From contig NZ_JAGGPH010000003.1 in the NCBI RefSeq assembly GCF_018613895.1, positions 124,001 to 188,000 on the forward strand: a DNA stretch of 64,000 nucleotides, in the 5' to 3' direction. The notes beneath the pieces are model-generated. The model worked only from the letters and a program-made list of their open reading frames with translations. It did no database searches and was not told the DNA's origin. The position numbers and the translations under genes were made by a program. Positions 53,781-62,938 of this stretch are shown in pieces (position 1 is the stretch's first letter; the number at the start of each line of letters is the position of its first letter). The DNA comes from Curtobacterium sp. ISL-83 (lineage in GTDB: Bacteria > Actinomycetota > Actinomycetes > Actinomycetales > Microbacteriaceae).

Positions 53781-54329
53781 GTGACGACCCCTCCTTTCGA
53801 CCCGCCCTCCGAACGCGACATCCAGGTCGTCTCGGCGCAGCTCGGACGACCGGCACGGGACGTCATCGGGATCGCGGCACGATGCGTCTGTGGCAACCCC
53901 ACAGTGGTCTCCACGAAGCCCCGACTGTCGAACGGCACCCCGTTCCCGACGTTCTACTACCTGTGCCACCCCGCGGCCACCGCTGCGCTCAGCACCCTCG
54001 AGGCCAACCAGGTCATGCCGGAACTGGCTGCCCTGCTCGAGGACGAGACCACCGCGGCCGCCTACACGGCCGCGCACGAGTCCTACCTCGCCGATCGTGA
54101 ATCGATCGAGCACGTCGACGAGATCGTCGGCATCAGCGCGGGCGGCATGCCCACCCGCGTGAAGTGCCTGCACGCCCTCGTCGGCCACGCCCTCGCCGCC
54201 GGTCCCGGCGTCAACCCCATCGGTGACCTCGCGCTGGAGCGCGCGTCGTGGTCGCCCTCCCGGTGCGAATGCCGGGCGTATGATGGCGGTGCAGACGCTG
54301 GAGTCGGGGCGGGTGGCGGCGAAGTCTGA
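53781..54329 (+). CDS. DUF501-domain protein
   Basis: 182 residues from a GTG. DUF501 segments: RDIQVVSAQLGRPARDVIGI, the paired Cys in RCVCGNPTVV, FYYLCHP, and the terminal GMPTRVKCLHALVGHALA region. Cys and His placement suggests metal binding. Function unknown; it is a conserved actinobacterial neighbour of eno and divIC. TAGGCT at 53766-53771 lies nine bases upstream of the start. The C-terminus (DGGADAGVGAGGGEV) looks disordered. Confidence 0.88.
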   Translation: MTTPPFDPPSERDIQVVSAQLGRPARDVIGIAARCVCGNPTVVSTKPRLSNGTPFPTFYYLCHPAATAALSTLEANQVMPELAALLEDETTAAAYTAAHESYLADRESIEHVDEIVGISAGGMPTRVKCLHALVGHALAAGPGVNPIGDLALERASWSPSRCECRAYDGGADAGVGAGGGEV

Positions 54330-54369
54330 CTCGACGCCCGGCCAACCCCATCCAAGGAGATCATCCCCC

Positions 54370-55827
54370 GTGCCCAAGATCCTCGTCGTCGGCGGCGGTT
54401 ACGCCGGTTTCTACACCGCCTGGAAGCTCGAGAAGCACCTTCGCCAGGGCGAAGCCGAGGTCGTCATGGTGGACCCGCTGCCGTACATGACGTACCAGCC
54501 GTTCCTGCCCGAGGTCGCGGCCGGCTCGATCGAGCCCCGCCACGCGGTCGTCTCGCACCGCCGCCACCTCAAGAAGACCCGGGTCGTCACCGCGAAGGTC
54601 ACCGCGGTCGACCACGCCTCCAAGACGGCCACCATCACGCCGACCATCGGCCCGGCGTGGGAAGAGTCCTACGACCAGATCGTGATGACGGCCGGCGCCG
54701 TCTCGCGCACGTTCCCGATCCCCGGTGTCGCGGACGAGGCCATCGGTCTGAAGACCATCGAGGAGGCCGCGGCGATCCGCGACAAGATCCTGACGAACTT
54801 CCACAAGGCCGCGAACCTGCCGGCCGGTCCCGAGCGCGACCGCCTGCTGACGGTCGTCGTCGTCGGTGGTGGCTTCGCCGGCATCGAGGTCTTCGCCGAG
54901 CTGCGGTCCTTCGTCACCGACCTGCTGAAGAGCTACCCGCAGCTGTCCTTCGACGACACGCACTTCCACCTGGTCGAGGCCATGGGCCGCATCATGCCCG
55001 AGGTGTCCCTCGAGACCTCGCACTGGGTGCTGAACAACCTCGCCGAGCGGGGCGCCACGGTGCACCTCGAGACGCAGTTGGCCTCGGCCGTGGGCGGCGT
55101 CTGCGAGCTCAAGACCAGCGACGGCGCGATCGAGGCCATCGAGTCCGACCTGATCATCTGGACCGCCGGCGTCATGGCGAACCCGATGGTCAAGGGCACG
55201 GACTTCCCGCTTGAGCAGCGCGGGCGCATCCGCGTACAGCCCGACCTGCGGGTCGTCGACGACAACGGCGTGATCGCCGACGCATGGGCGTGTGGCGACG
55301 TCGCAGCCGTGCCGGACCTGACGGGCGGCGGTGTCGGCGGGTTCTGCGTGCCGAACGCCCAGCACGCGGTCCGTCAGGCGAAGCAGCTCGCCAAGAACCT
55401 GGTCGCGGTCCTCCGCGGCGAGGCCACGACCGACTACAAGCACGAGAACCTCGGCGCCGTCGCGGGCCTCGGGCTCGGCATCGGCGTGTTCCAGTCCGGC
55501 AAGTTCGCCATGAAGGGCTTCCTGGCCTGGGGTGCCCACCGCGGGTACCACGGTCTGGCCATGCCGTCGTGGGAGCGCAAGTGGCGTGTGATCGGCGACT
55601 GGGTCGGCGGGTTCTTCCTCGGGCGTGACATCGCCTCGCTGGACGACCGCGAGACCCCGCGCGCCGCGTTCGAGGCCTGGGCGTCGCGTCCGAAGCCCGC
55701 CGCCGAGGCTCCCGCCGCTCCGGCTCCGGAATCCGGCACGCCCGCCGGTGCCGCCGGTCCCGCGTACGCCACCCCGGCCGAGGACGTCTCGAAGCAGGCC
55801 CAGCCGGTCGAGGCCGACGCCAAGTAG
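54370..55827 (+). CDS. ndh: Type II NADH dehydrogenase (NDH-2)
   Basis: 485 residues of the pyridine-nucleotide-disulfide oxidoreductase fold. FAD motif ILVVGGGYAGFYTAWKLEKH (residues 4-23), NADH motif VVVVGGGFAGIEVFAELRSF (about 165), and the second FAD segment ADAWACGDVAAVPDLTGGGV. It passes electrons from NADH to menaquinone at the inner face of the membrane without pumping protons. The C-terminal half has amphipathic, membrane-binding segments (GGFFLGRDIASL) and a Pro/Ala tail. The start is a GTG with AAGGAG about ten bases upstream; no closer start is in frame. A terminator follows. Confidence 0.9.
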   Translation: MPKILVVGGGYAGFYTAWKLEKHLRQGEAEVVMVDPLPYMTYQPFLPEVAAGSIEPRHAVVSHRRHLKKTRVVTAKVTAVDHASKTATITPTIGPAWEESYDQIVMTAGAVSRTFPIPGVADEAIGLKTIEEAAAIRDKILTNFHKAANLPAGPERDRLLTVVVVGGGFAGIEVFAELRSFVTDLLKSYPQLSFDDTHFHLVEAMGRIMPEVSLETSHWVLNNLAERGATVHLETQLASAVGGVCELKTSDGAIEAIESDLIIWTAGVMANPMVKGTDFPLEQRGRIRVQPDLRVVDDNGVIADAWACGDVAAVPDLTGGGVGGFCVPNAQHAVRQAKQLAKNLVAVLRGEATTDYKHENLGAVAGLGLGIGVFQSGKFAMKGFLAWGAHRGYHGLAMPSWERKWRVIGDWVGGFFLGRDIASLDDRETPRAAFEAWASRPKPAAEAPAAPAPESGTPAGAAGPAYATPAEDVSKQAQPVEADAK

Positions 55828-55849
55828 GCGTTCCCCGCACCGCTCGACA

Positions 55850-55876
55850 GGCGGCCACCCCTCGTGGGTGGCCGCC
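55850..55876 (+). terminator. Terminator of ndh
   Basis: GGCGGCCACCC (55850-55860) pairs with GGGTGGCCGCC (55866-55876) with a five-base loop, followed by TTCG. Confidence 0.85.
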
Positions 55877-55903
55877 TTCGTCGTCGGTAGGCTGTTGCGG
55901 CCC

Positions 55904-55977
55904 GCCCCCGTGGCCCAATCGGTAGAGGCATGCGACTTAAAATCGCCGAGTTGAGGGTTCGAGTCCCTCCGGGGGTA
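55904..55977 (+). tRNA. tRNA-Leu(UAA)
   Basis: Folds as a 74-base cloverleaf: acceptor stem 55904-55910/55970-55976 (one G-T pair), a 3-bp D stem, anticodon stem with loop CTTAAAA and anticodon TAA, T arm GAGGG-TTCGAGT-CCCTC, discriminator A, no encoded CCA. The variable loop is only five bases (GAGTT), whereas bacterial leucine tRNAs usually have a long variable arm. Anticodon reads UUA codons, which are very rare in such a G+C-rich genome. Confidence 0.85.
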
Positions 55978-55979
55978 CG

Positions 55980-56042
55980 CCCGCGGCACTCGCCGCGGCC
56001 GCCGCGCCCGCGGCACTCGCCGCGCCCGCGGCACTCGCCGCG
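55980..56042. repeat. 18-bp tandem repeat between tRNA and thrE
   Basis: CCCGCGGCACTCGCCGCG occurs at 55980-55997, 56007-56024 and 56025-56042, plus a partial fourth copy. It starts three bases after the tRNA. Confidence 0.85.
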
Positions 56043-56069
56043 CCCGCGGTGGCCAGTACGATCTCCTGC

Positions 56070-57401
56070 GTGGTCGGACTCGGAAGCGCACTCGCGAACC
56101 TGCGGAACGCCGCACGTCGACCCGAGGCACACGTCGAGGTGGTCGACGGCGAGACCGTCCCCGTCGGCATGCTCCTCGGCACGCTCGGTGCCCTGCTGCT
56201 CGACGCCGGCAGCTCCGTCACCGATGTCCGTTCCGCCCTCGAGAAGGCGCGCGATGCCTCCGGGGTCGGCCCGACACTCGCGATCGGGGTCCTGCCCGCC
56301 CTCGTCATGGTGAGCGAGATCGCCACCGGCGCCGCCACGATCGTGAACGCCGAGGGCGTGGAGTTGTCCTCCCGCCAAGCCGCCCGGGCGAACCGCCTCG
56401 TCCTCGGTCTGGAGAGCGGGTCGATCGCCCTCGCCGAGATCCCGGCGCGCGTCCGCGCCATCCGCGCCGGCACGGTCCCGCCGCCCGCCCTGCCCTGGAT
56501 CCTCGGCAACGCGCTGACGTCCGCGGGGCTCGCCGTCGTGTTCCGCTGCCCGTGGTCGGCCATCCTCGTCGCGCTCGGCGTCGGCGGGCTCGTCGGCGTG
56601 ATCGGCCTCCTGCTCCGTCGGTTCCGGGAGGCCGTCTCGATCATCCCGTTCCTGGCCGCCTTCGCCTCGACGACGGTCGTCGGCCTGGTCGCCGCCGGCA
56701 CCGGGTTCGACCACGTCCCGCTCTTCGCGGTGTGCGCCCCGGTGGCGGTGTTCGTCCCGGGTGCGCTCATCACGAACGCCCTGCTCGAACTCACTGCGGC
56801 GGACATCGTCACCGGGTCGTCACGGCTCGTGCAAGGGCTCATCATGCTCGGCTTCATGGCCGCCGGGATCGCGTCGGGCAGCGCGCTGACCGGCCTGCAC
56901 GTGGACCCGTCCTCGGCGGCGCTCGTCGGCGAGGTCGCGGGCGTCGGCACGGACCTCGGCGGATGGGAGGCCGTCCCGTCCTACTGGGTCTCGTGGGTGG
57001 CCGTCGTGGTGCTCGCTGTCGGCCTCGGGTTGGTGTTCCGGTCCGGCTGGCGCCTGACGCTCGTATCGGTCGCGGTGATGGTGACCGCGTACGCCCTCGT
57101 GAGCGGGATCACGCCCGTGTGGGGGAGCGTCGTCGCGACCGGCGCCACCGCGGCGCTGCTGTTCGTGGCGACGCGGCTGCTCGAGCGGCTCGTGCCCGCG
57201 ATCCCGGCGACGGTGTCGTTCTTCCCGGCGTTCCTGTTGCTCGTGCCGGGAACGGTCGGCCTGGTGGCCGTCGCGACGTTCGACCCGGACGCACTCGCGA
57301 CGCCGCTCGCGACCTTCGTGAGCCTGTGCATCGGCACGAAGATCGGCGGCCTGCTGCCCGGTCTGTTCGCGCGCTCCGCACCCCACCGCACGGCCGGCTG
57401 A
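56070..57401 (+). CDS. thrE: Threonine/serine exporter (ThrE family)
   Basis: About 443 residues. An N-terminal ThrE domain (GSSVTDVRSALEKARDASGV, then VNAEGVELSSRQAARANRLV) precedes ten or so hydrophobic helices in two halves. ThrE exports threonine and serine by proton exchange across the cytoplasmic membrane. The start is the GTG at 56070: TACGAT at 56057-56062 ends seven bases before it. An in-frame GTG at 56049 is less likely because it lies upstream of that box and at the edge of the tandem repeats. Confidence 0.87.
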   Translation: MVGLGSALANLRNAARRPEAHVEVVDGETVPVGMLLGTLGALLLDAGSSVTDVRSALEKARDASGVGPTLAIGVLPALVMVSEIATGAATIVNAEGVELSSRQAARANRLVLGLESGSIALAEIPARVRAIRAGTVPPPALPWILGNALTSAGLAVVFRCPWSAILVALGVGGLVGVIGLLLRRFREAVSIIPFLAAFASTTVVGLVAAGTGFDHVPLFAVCAPVAVFVPGALITNALLELTAADIVTGSSRLVQGLIMLGFMAAGIASGSALTGLHVDPSSAALVGEVAGVGTDLGGWEAVPSYWVSWVAVVVLAVGLGLVFRSGWRLTLVSVAVMVTAYALVSGITPVWGSVVATGATAALLFVATRLLERLVPAIPATVSFFPAFLLLVPGTVGLVAVATFDPDALATPLATFVSLCIGTKIGGLLPGLFARSAPHRTAG

Positions 57402-57480
57402 CGCCGACGGACCACCGTCGGACGGGAGGTGGGCCCCACCAGCCGGTACCGGCGCACCGCGCCAGCGGGGTGACGGCCGA

Positions 57481-57520
57481 GACTGGAGGGACGGTGCGGG
57501 CCCGCACCGTGCCTCCCGTC
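57481..57520. repeat. Dispersed GC-rich palindrome (copy E)
   Basis: 57481-57500 and 57501-57520 form a 20-bp inverted repeat with two mismatches. The core ACGGTGCGGG/CCCGCACCGT equals that of copy D. A partial GACGGGAGG half-copy lies at 57421-57429. Situated between the convergent thrE and acyl-CoA ligase genes. Confidence 0.8.
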
Positions 57521-57522
57521 CG

Positions 57523-59253
57523 CTACGGCTCGATCAGGCGACCCGCCTGGTCGTCCTCGGCCGCCGTCGCCTTGGCGACGTAGTGCACCTTCTTGCCCGT
57601 CGCGTTGTACGGCAGCTCGTCGACGAAGCGGTAGCGGCGCGGCCGCTTGTAGCGGGCGAGGCCCGGGTGGGTGCTCGTCCACTCCTCGAGGACGGTGGCG
57701 GCCTGCACGTCGTCCTCCGGCAGCCGGCCGGGTGCGCGGACGACGAAGGCGATGACCACCTCGCCCCAGCGTGCGTCCGGGATGCCGACCACGATCGAGT
57801 CGGCGACGCCCGGGTGCTCCTGCAGCGCGGCCTCGACCTGGACCGGGTGCACGTTCTCGCCGCCGGAGATGATCATGTCGTCCTTGCGGCCGACGATCGT
57901 CACCCGCTCGTGCTCGTCCCAGGTCGCGAGGTCGCCCGGGTAGAACCAGCCGTCGGCGAACTTCTCCGCCTCGATCCCCGGGTTCCGGTACGAGTAGCCC
58001 GACTTGACGGTGCGCACGGCGAACTCACCGATCTCCGTGCCGTCCTTGGCGACCGTGTCCGTCGGGGCGGCGAGGCGGTCCTCGTAGACGCGGACCACGG
58101 CGACGTCGTCGTCGGTCGAGGCGCGGCCGGTGGAGCCGGCGCCGTCGGGGAAGTCCTCGGGACGCAGGAAGGTGTTCCAGAAGGTCTCGGTGGTGCCGTA
58201 CCCGTTGAAGATGCGGGGGGAGAGCAGCTCCTGGTAGCGCAGGGCGGCGGCGCGGTCGAGCGGGGCGCCCATCGTGACGATGCCGTGCAGCGACGACAGG
58301 TCGCGCGGGCGAGCCTCCTGCGCGTCGGCGAGCTGCACGAGGTTCGGCGGGGCACCGATCAGGAACGTGATGTGTTCGGACTCGACCAGGTCGAGCACCT
58401 GCTCGGCGTCGAACTGGCGGAGTGTGGTCAGCTCGGCGCCGACGTAGAACACCGGGTTCGGGCCGCCGGAGAACAGCCCGCCGCGGTGGAACAGGGGGGA
58501 CATGTTGAGCGTCTTGTCGAACGGGCTCAGCGGGAAGTGCATGATCACGTCGTGGGCGCTGAGGACCTCGACCAGGCTCGGCAGCGGGACGGGCTTCGGA
58601 CGGCCGGTGGTGCCCGAGGTGTACAGGCGGGTGGTCTCGTCGTAGGTGCTGCGGGGTTCGGTCGCGGCGAGTTCCTCGGTGGTCACGGGGTCGGCGGCGA
58701 GGAGTTCCCCGAACCCGTCCGGGGTGCCGGTGCCGCGGGTGTTGCCAGGGTCGTCGGTGTCGCTCGTGTGGTCGGGGTTGCTCCCGCGGTCGGCGTCGCC
58801 GACGGTGACGACGTGCAGCGGTCGGTGCGGCGACGTCGTGAGCGCGGCGGTGATGACGTCGGTGCGGGCCACGTCGTGGACCAGGAGCACCGGAGCGGAG
58901 TCCTCGATGATGAAGGCGACCTCGTCCGGCGCGAGTCGGAAGTTCGTCGGCGAGAAGACGGCACCGACGCGGTGGCACGCGAGGTACAGGATGGCGAACT
59001 CGGGGGTGTTGAAGAGCTCGACCATGACGACCGAGCCCCGCCCGACGCCGTGGCGGACCAGCCAACCGGCGACCCGGTCGACGTCCGCGCCGAGCTCGGC
59101 GTACGTCCACGAGCGGTCGGTCGCGGGCTCGCGGAGCGCCGGGCGGTTCGCGAAGCGGTGGGTGTTCCGGGCGAACCCGGCGGCGTAGGTGAAGCTGCTG
59201 TCGAAGACCGCGCGGAACCGCGTCGGGTCGTAGTCGGATCGGGTTTCGGTCAT
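57523..59253 (-). CDS. AMP-binding acyl-CoA synthetase/ligase
   Basis: 576 residues of the ANL superfamily. The AMP-binding P-loop is LYTSGTTGRPKPVPL; NGYGTTETFWN is the A5 motif; GWFYPGDLATWDEHERVTIV and GRKDDMIISGGENVHP are A7/A8; the catalytic Lys of the C-terminal domain is in PYNATGKKVHY. It activates a carboxylic acid as acyl-AMP and transfers it to CoA. A polar Asp/Thr/Gly insert lies at about 160-180. Substrate (fatty acid, aromatic acid) not evident. Of two adjacent ATGs, 59253 has GGGAG at five bases. No linked beta-oxidation genes in the window. Confidence 0.88.
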   Translation of the reverse strand: MTETRSDYDPTRFRAVFDSSFTYAAGFARNTHRFANRPALREPATDRSWTYAELGADVDRVAGWLVRHGVGRGSVVMVELFNTPEFAILYLACHRVGAVFSPTNFRLAPDEVAFIIEDSAPVLLVHDVARTDVITAALTTSPHRPLHVVTVGDADRGSNPDHTSDTDDPGNTRGTGTPDGFGELLAADPVTTEELAATEPRSTYDETTRLYTSGTTGRPKPVPLPSLVEVLSAHDVIMHFPLSPFDKTLNMSPLFHRGGLFSGGPNPVFYVGAELTTLRQFDAEQVLDLVESEHITFLIGAPPNLVQLADAQEARPRDLSSLHGIVTMGAPLDRAAALRYQELLSPRIFNGYGTTETFWNTFLRPEDFPDGAGSTGRASTDDDVAVVRVYEDRLAAPTDTVAKDGTEIGEFAVRTVKSGYSYRNPGIEAEKFADGWFYPGDLATWDEHERVTIVGRKDDMIISGGENVHPVQVEAALQEHPGVADSIVVGIPDARWGEVVIAFVVRAPGRLPEDDVQAATVLEEWTSTHPGLARYKRPRRYRFVDELPYNATGKKVHYVAKATAAEDDQAGRLIEP

Positions 59254-59548
59254 CATCGCTCCCTGGCACGCTGGCGGAACTGGCACGCTCGTGGGGGACG
59301 GTCACGCACCGGTCGTCAGCGTATCCGGCGCGGAGGACGTCGGGCCGGTCCGAGCGCGGGGTCCTGTGCGGTCGGATCCGCGCGGACTGTGCACGTGCGA
59401 CCGAATGTCCGGTGTGCGTGGCTCGGGAATCGGCCGTGAACGTGGGCCCGTGCGGAGCGGCGGCCCGGGCCCTCGATAGACTCCTCGATGGCCACCACGG
59501 TGGCCGCACAGCACCCGCGGTACCCGAAGCACGAGGGAGTACGAGCAC

Positions 59549-60133
59549 ATGGACACCGGACTCATCACGACGCTGATCGTCGTCGGAGTGGTGGTGGTGG
59601 TCATCCTCGTCGTCATCGGGATCTACCTCTGGGTGACGTACCACTCGCTCGTGGCGCTCAAGGGCCGGGTCGACCAGGCGTGGGGCGAAATCGCGCTGCA
59701 GCTCGAGCGGCGGGCCGAGCTGATCCCGACGATCCTCGACACCGTGCAGGGGTACGCGAGCCACGAGAAGGGCGTCTTCGAAGCCGTCACGAAGGCCCGG
59801 ACCGAGACCCTCAGCGCAGGGGACGCCGCACAAGCCTCCAGCGCGGAAGGCCACATGCAGAAGGCGCTCAAGAGCGTGTTCACGGTGGCCGAGGGGTACC
59901 CGCAACTCCAGTCCAGCCAGGCCTTCCTCGAGCTCCAGTCCGAGCTCGTCGCGACGGAGGACAAGATCCAGTCCGCTCGTCGCTCGTACAACGGTGGCGT
60001 GCGGGAACTCAACACGAAGATCCGGGTGTTCCCGAACTCCGCGTTCGCGAAGAACCGCGGGTTCACGCCGGCGCAGTTCTTCGAGACGAACGAGCCTGCG
60101 GCGATCGCAGAACCCCCCCGCGTCCAGTTCTAG
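59549..60133 (+). CDS. LemA family protein
   Basis: 194 residues. One N-terminal transmembrane helix (about 6-28) then a helical domain with LEIRR-type segments ALKGRVDQAWGEIALQLERRAELIPTIL; the family motif YNGGVRELNTKIRVFPNS is near the C-terminus. LemA proteins are membrane-anchored helical bundles of unknown function. AGGGAG precedes the ATG. The upstream gap (59254-59548) shows no further gene. Confidence 0.9.
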   Translation: MDTGLITTLIVVGVVVVVILVVIGIYLWVTYHSLVALKGRVDQAWGEIALQLERRAELIPTILDTVQGYASHEKGVFEAVTKARTETLSAGDAAQASSAEGHMQKALKSVFTVAEGYPQLQSSQAFLELQSELVATEDKIQSARRSYNGGVRELNTKIRVFPNSAFAKNRGFTPAQFFETNEPAAIAEPPRVQF

Positions 60134-60175
60134 GCCGCCGCACCCGCGCCACCCGGCGGCATCGGGTCCTGCCCG

Positions 60176-61444
60176 TCAAGCGACGGGTGACGGCTCCGGC
60201 GCAGCCGGGACATCGGGGTCGTCCGCTGACTCGTGCGGGACGAGCGGAACGCCGAGCGCCCCGGCGAGCGCAGCCGCCGCCGTCCCGCGGTCGGTCACCT
60301 CGAGCCCCTCGAGGCCCTGCCACGCGGCGGTCCGACGCAGTGTCTCGGCCAAGCGCTCGGGGTCGACGGTCTCGCCCGGCTCCTGCCACGCCGTCCGCAC
60401 CCGCAGGACGCCCCGCTGTCGGTCGCTCTTCAGGTCGACCCGCCCGACCAGCCGGTCGTCCTGCAGCACGGGCAGCACGTAGTACCCGAAGACCCGCTTC
60501 GGTGCCGGTGTGTAGATCTCGATCCGGTAGTGGAAGCCGTACATCCGCTCCGCGCGACGCCGGAACCACACGACGGGATCGAACGGACTGAGCACGGCGT
60601 CGGCCGTCACGTGGCGGGGGACCCGAGCGTCGGCGTGCAGCCACGCGGCCTCTCGCCAGCCGTCGACCCGGACGGGCAGGAGCTCACCGGCGTCGGTGAG
60701 GTCCGCGATCGCCGCGGCCGTGTCGTCCGCCCGCAGTCGGTAGTAGTCGGCGATGTCGGCACGCGTGCCCACCCCGAGCGAACGGGCGGACCGTCGGACG
60801 AGTTCGACGACGGCGGCGGAGCGCGACGGTGCGGTCTCGAGCGTGCCGGGCGGGAGGACCTGGTCGGGCAGGGCGTACACGCGCTCGAAGCCCGATCGTC
60901 CGGCGGTGACGACATCACCCCAGCGGAACATGAGCTCCAGCCCGAGCTTGACGTCGCTCCACCCCCACCACGGCCCACGACGGACGTTCGACTCGTGCTC
61001 GACCTGGCTCGCCGCCATCGGACCTTCTGCTCGGAGGAGCGCCTGGAGCTCGCGCCGTACCCCTTCGGTCCGGACCACGGACTCGACGTGCGCGGGTCGA
61101 GCATCCCGCTCGCGCAGCGCCTCCATGCGCCAGCGGAAGAGCGGCAGGTCTGTCCGGGACACGAAGGCGGCCTCGTGCGCCCAGTACTCCGCGTACGGCC
61201 CCCGCTTCGTCATCGTCAACCGGTCGAGCGTGCCCTTGTCGTACGCGCCGAGGCGCGCGAAGAGCGGGAGGTAGTGGCTCCGTTCGAACACGTTGACCGA
61301 GTCGATCTGCAGCAGACCGAGCCGCCCGATCCCTGCGGTCAGGCCGCGAGTGGACACCCCGGTGCCACTCGGCGGCCGACCGAACCCCTGGGCCGCGAGG
61401 GCGATGCGACGGGCCTCGTCGGCGGAGAGATCGGTCCTGACCAT
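60176..61444 (-). CDS. Winged-helix protein of the YcaQ/AlkZ (HTH_42) DNA-glycosylase family
   Basis: 422 residues with tandem winged-helix-like domains and the family motif LLQIDSVNVFERSHYLPLFARLG, containing the QxD pair used for catalysis in AlkZ and YcaQ. A conserved C-terminal segment is LSPFDPVVWFRRRAERMYGF. Family members unhook interstrand crosslinks and remove bulky alkylated bases; AlkZ also protects producers of azinomycin. TAGCGT (reverse complement of 61451-61456) ends six bases before the ATG (leaderless). Stands alone and looks constitutive. Confidence 0.87.
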   Translation of the reverse strand: MVRTDLSADEARRIALAAQGFGRPPSGTGVSTRGLTAGIGRLGLLQIDSVNVFERSHYLPLFARLGAYDKGTLDRLTMTKRGPYAEYWAHEAAFVSRTDLPLFRWRMEALRERDARPAHVESVVRTEGVRRELQALLRAEGPMAASQVEHESNVRRGPWWGWSDVKLGLELMFRWGDVVTAGRSGFERVYALPDQVLPPGTLETAPSRSAAVVELVRRSARSLGVGTRADIADYYRLRADDTAAAIADLTDAGELLPVRVDGWREAAWLHADARVPRHVTADAVLSPFDPVVWFRRRAERMYGFHYRIEIYTPAPKRVFGYYVLPVLQDDRLVGRVDLKSDRQRGVLRVRTAWQEPGETVDPERLAETLRRTAAWQGLEGLEVTDRGTAAAALAGALGVPLVPHESADDPDVPAAPEPSPVA

Positions 61445-61536
61445 GCCCCGACGCTATCGACTGGCTCCGACACCGCTCCCCGGAGACGTATGCCGCATGT
61501 GGAACCTGTCAGGCAGCACGCCGGTACAGTGGCGGC

Positions 61537-62793
61537 ATGGCTTGGGGCAAGAAGACTCATCCCGACCCCGTGGTCGAGGACTCGGTGCCGATGGGCATGC
61601 GGATCGCAGGATCGTTCTCGTGGCGCATCCTGGTGGTGGCCGGGGTGATCGGGCTCTTCATCTGGCTCGTCACGATCTTCAGCGAGATCCTCGTCCCGTT
61701 CCTGGTCGGCGTGGTGGTGTCGGCGCTCCTCGTGCCGTTCTCGAACTGGCTGCAGCGGCGGCACGTGCCGAAGTGGCTCGCGATCGTCATCAGCCTGCTG
61801 GCCGGCCTCGCGGCGATCGGCGCCCTGATCTGGCTCGTCGTCGACCAGGTCATCGCGTCCTACCCGTCGCTGCAGGACCGCGCCGTCTCGCAGTTCGGCA
61901 ACATCAAGCAGCTCGTGTTGAACTCGGGCCTCGGCATCACGCAGAAGGACGTCGACGGGTACCTCACCGACGGCACGAAGTGGGTGCAGGACCACTCCGG
62001 ATCGATCCTGTCGGGCGTCGCGAGCGCCGGGTCGAGCGCGACCCACGTGTTCGAGTCCCTGTTCATCATCCTGTTCACCAGCATCTTCCTGCTCATCGAC
62101 GGCAAGAACGTCTGGCGCTGGACCGTCCGGCTGTTCCCGCGCAAGGCGCGTGCCGCGGTCGACGGCGCCGGTGTCGCCGGGTGGATCACGCTCACCAGCT
62201 TCATCCGCGTGCAGATCCTCGTCGCGTTCGTCGACGCCCTCGGGATCGGCATCGGCTCGTTCATCGTCGGCCTGTTCTTCGGTGGCATGCCCCTGGTCAT
62301 CCCGATCGCGGCCTTCGTGTTCCTCGGGTCCTTCATCCCCGTCGTGGGCGCGATCGTGACCGGGTTCCTCGCGGTGTTCGTCGCCCTCATCTTCAACGGC
62401 CCGATCGCCGCGGTCCTGGTGCTCGGCGTCGTCCTGCTCGTGCAGCAGATCGAGGGCCACGTCCTGCAGCCGCTCGTGATGGGCAACGCCGTCAAGGTGC
62501 ACCCGCTCGCCGTGGTGCTCGGCGTCACGGCGGCGTCCGGTCTGGCCGGCATCCCGGGGGCGTTCTTCGCGGTGCCGCTCATCGCGACGCTCAACACCAT
62601 GGTCACGACGATCGCCAGCGGTCGGTGGCGCGGGCTCGACTCGAACCACGTGCTCGAAGCGACCCCGAAGCACGGACAGCACGGCGAGGTCCAGCTGATG
62701 CGGCGTCGGCGCCACAAGGTCGGCGACGACGTGCCGGCGCCCGGCAGCGACAAGCAGCCCGCCGCGGTCGAGGGCACCGCCAGCACGAACTGA
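61537..62793 (+). CDS. AI-2E family transporter (UPF0118)
   Basis: 418 residues, about eight hydrophobic helices with the family loops SNWLQRRHVPKWLAIVISLL near the start and the PLVIPIAAFVFLGSFIPVVG and LVLQPLVMG-like (HVLQPLVMGNAVKVHPLAV) segments. Members act as exporters or Na+/H+ exchangers; autoinducer export is claimed for few. TACAGT at 61525-61530 ends six bases before the ATG (leaderless). The charged tail (about 350-418) is cytoplasmic. Confidence 0.9.
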   Translation: MAWGKKTHPDPVVEDSVPMGMRIAGSFSWRILVVAGVIGLFIWLVTIFSEILVPFLVGVVVSALLVPFSNWLQRRHVPKWLAIVISLLAGLAAIGALIWLVVDQVIASYPSLQDRAVSQFGNIKQLVLNSGLGITQKDVDGYLTDGTKWVQDHSGSILSGVASAGSSATHVFESLFIILFTSIFLLIDGKNVWRWTVRLFPRKARAAVDGAGVAGWITLTSFIRVQILVAFVDALGIGIGSFIVGLFFGGMPLVIPIAAFVFLGSFIPVVGAIVTGFLAVFVALIFNGPIAAVLVLGVVLLVQQIEGHVLQPLVMGNAVKVHPLAVVLGVTAASGLAGIPGAFFAVPLIATLNTMVTTIASGRWRGLDSNHVLEATPKHGQHGEVQLMRRRRHKVGDDVPAPGSDKQPAAVEGTASTN

Positions 62794-62938
62794 CCGGCCC
62801 GCACGAGCCGGCGCACGGCACCAGCCAGCACGCTCGGCGCGAACCGCCCGCACGCGGCAGCACGAACCGGCAGCCCCGGCAGCACGAACCGGACGTCACG
62901 GTTTCGTCTTGTCCTCCCCGAACCGCGATGATGGGGGA

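Noticed and set aside
56049..56069. Upstream GTG start of thrE
   Set aside because: It lies before the -10 box at 56057-56062, so it would not be in the predicted leaderless transcript.
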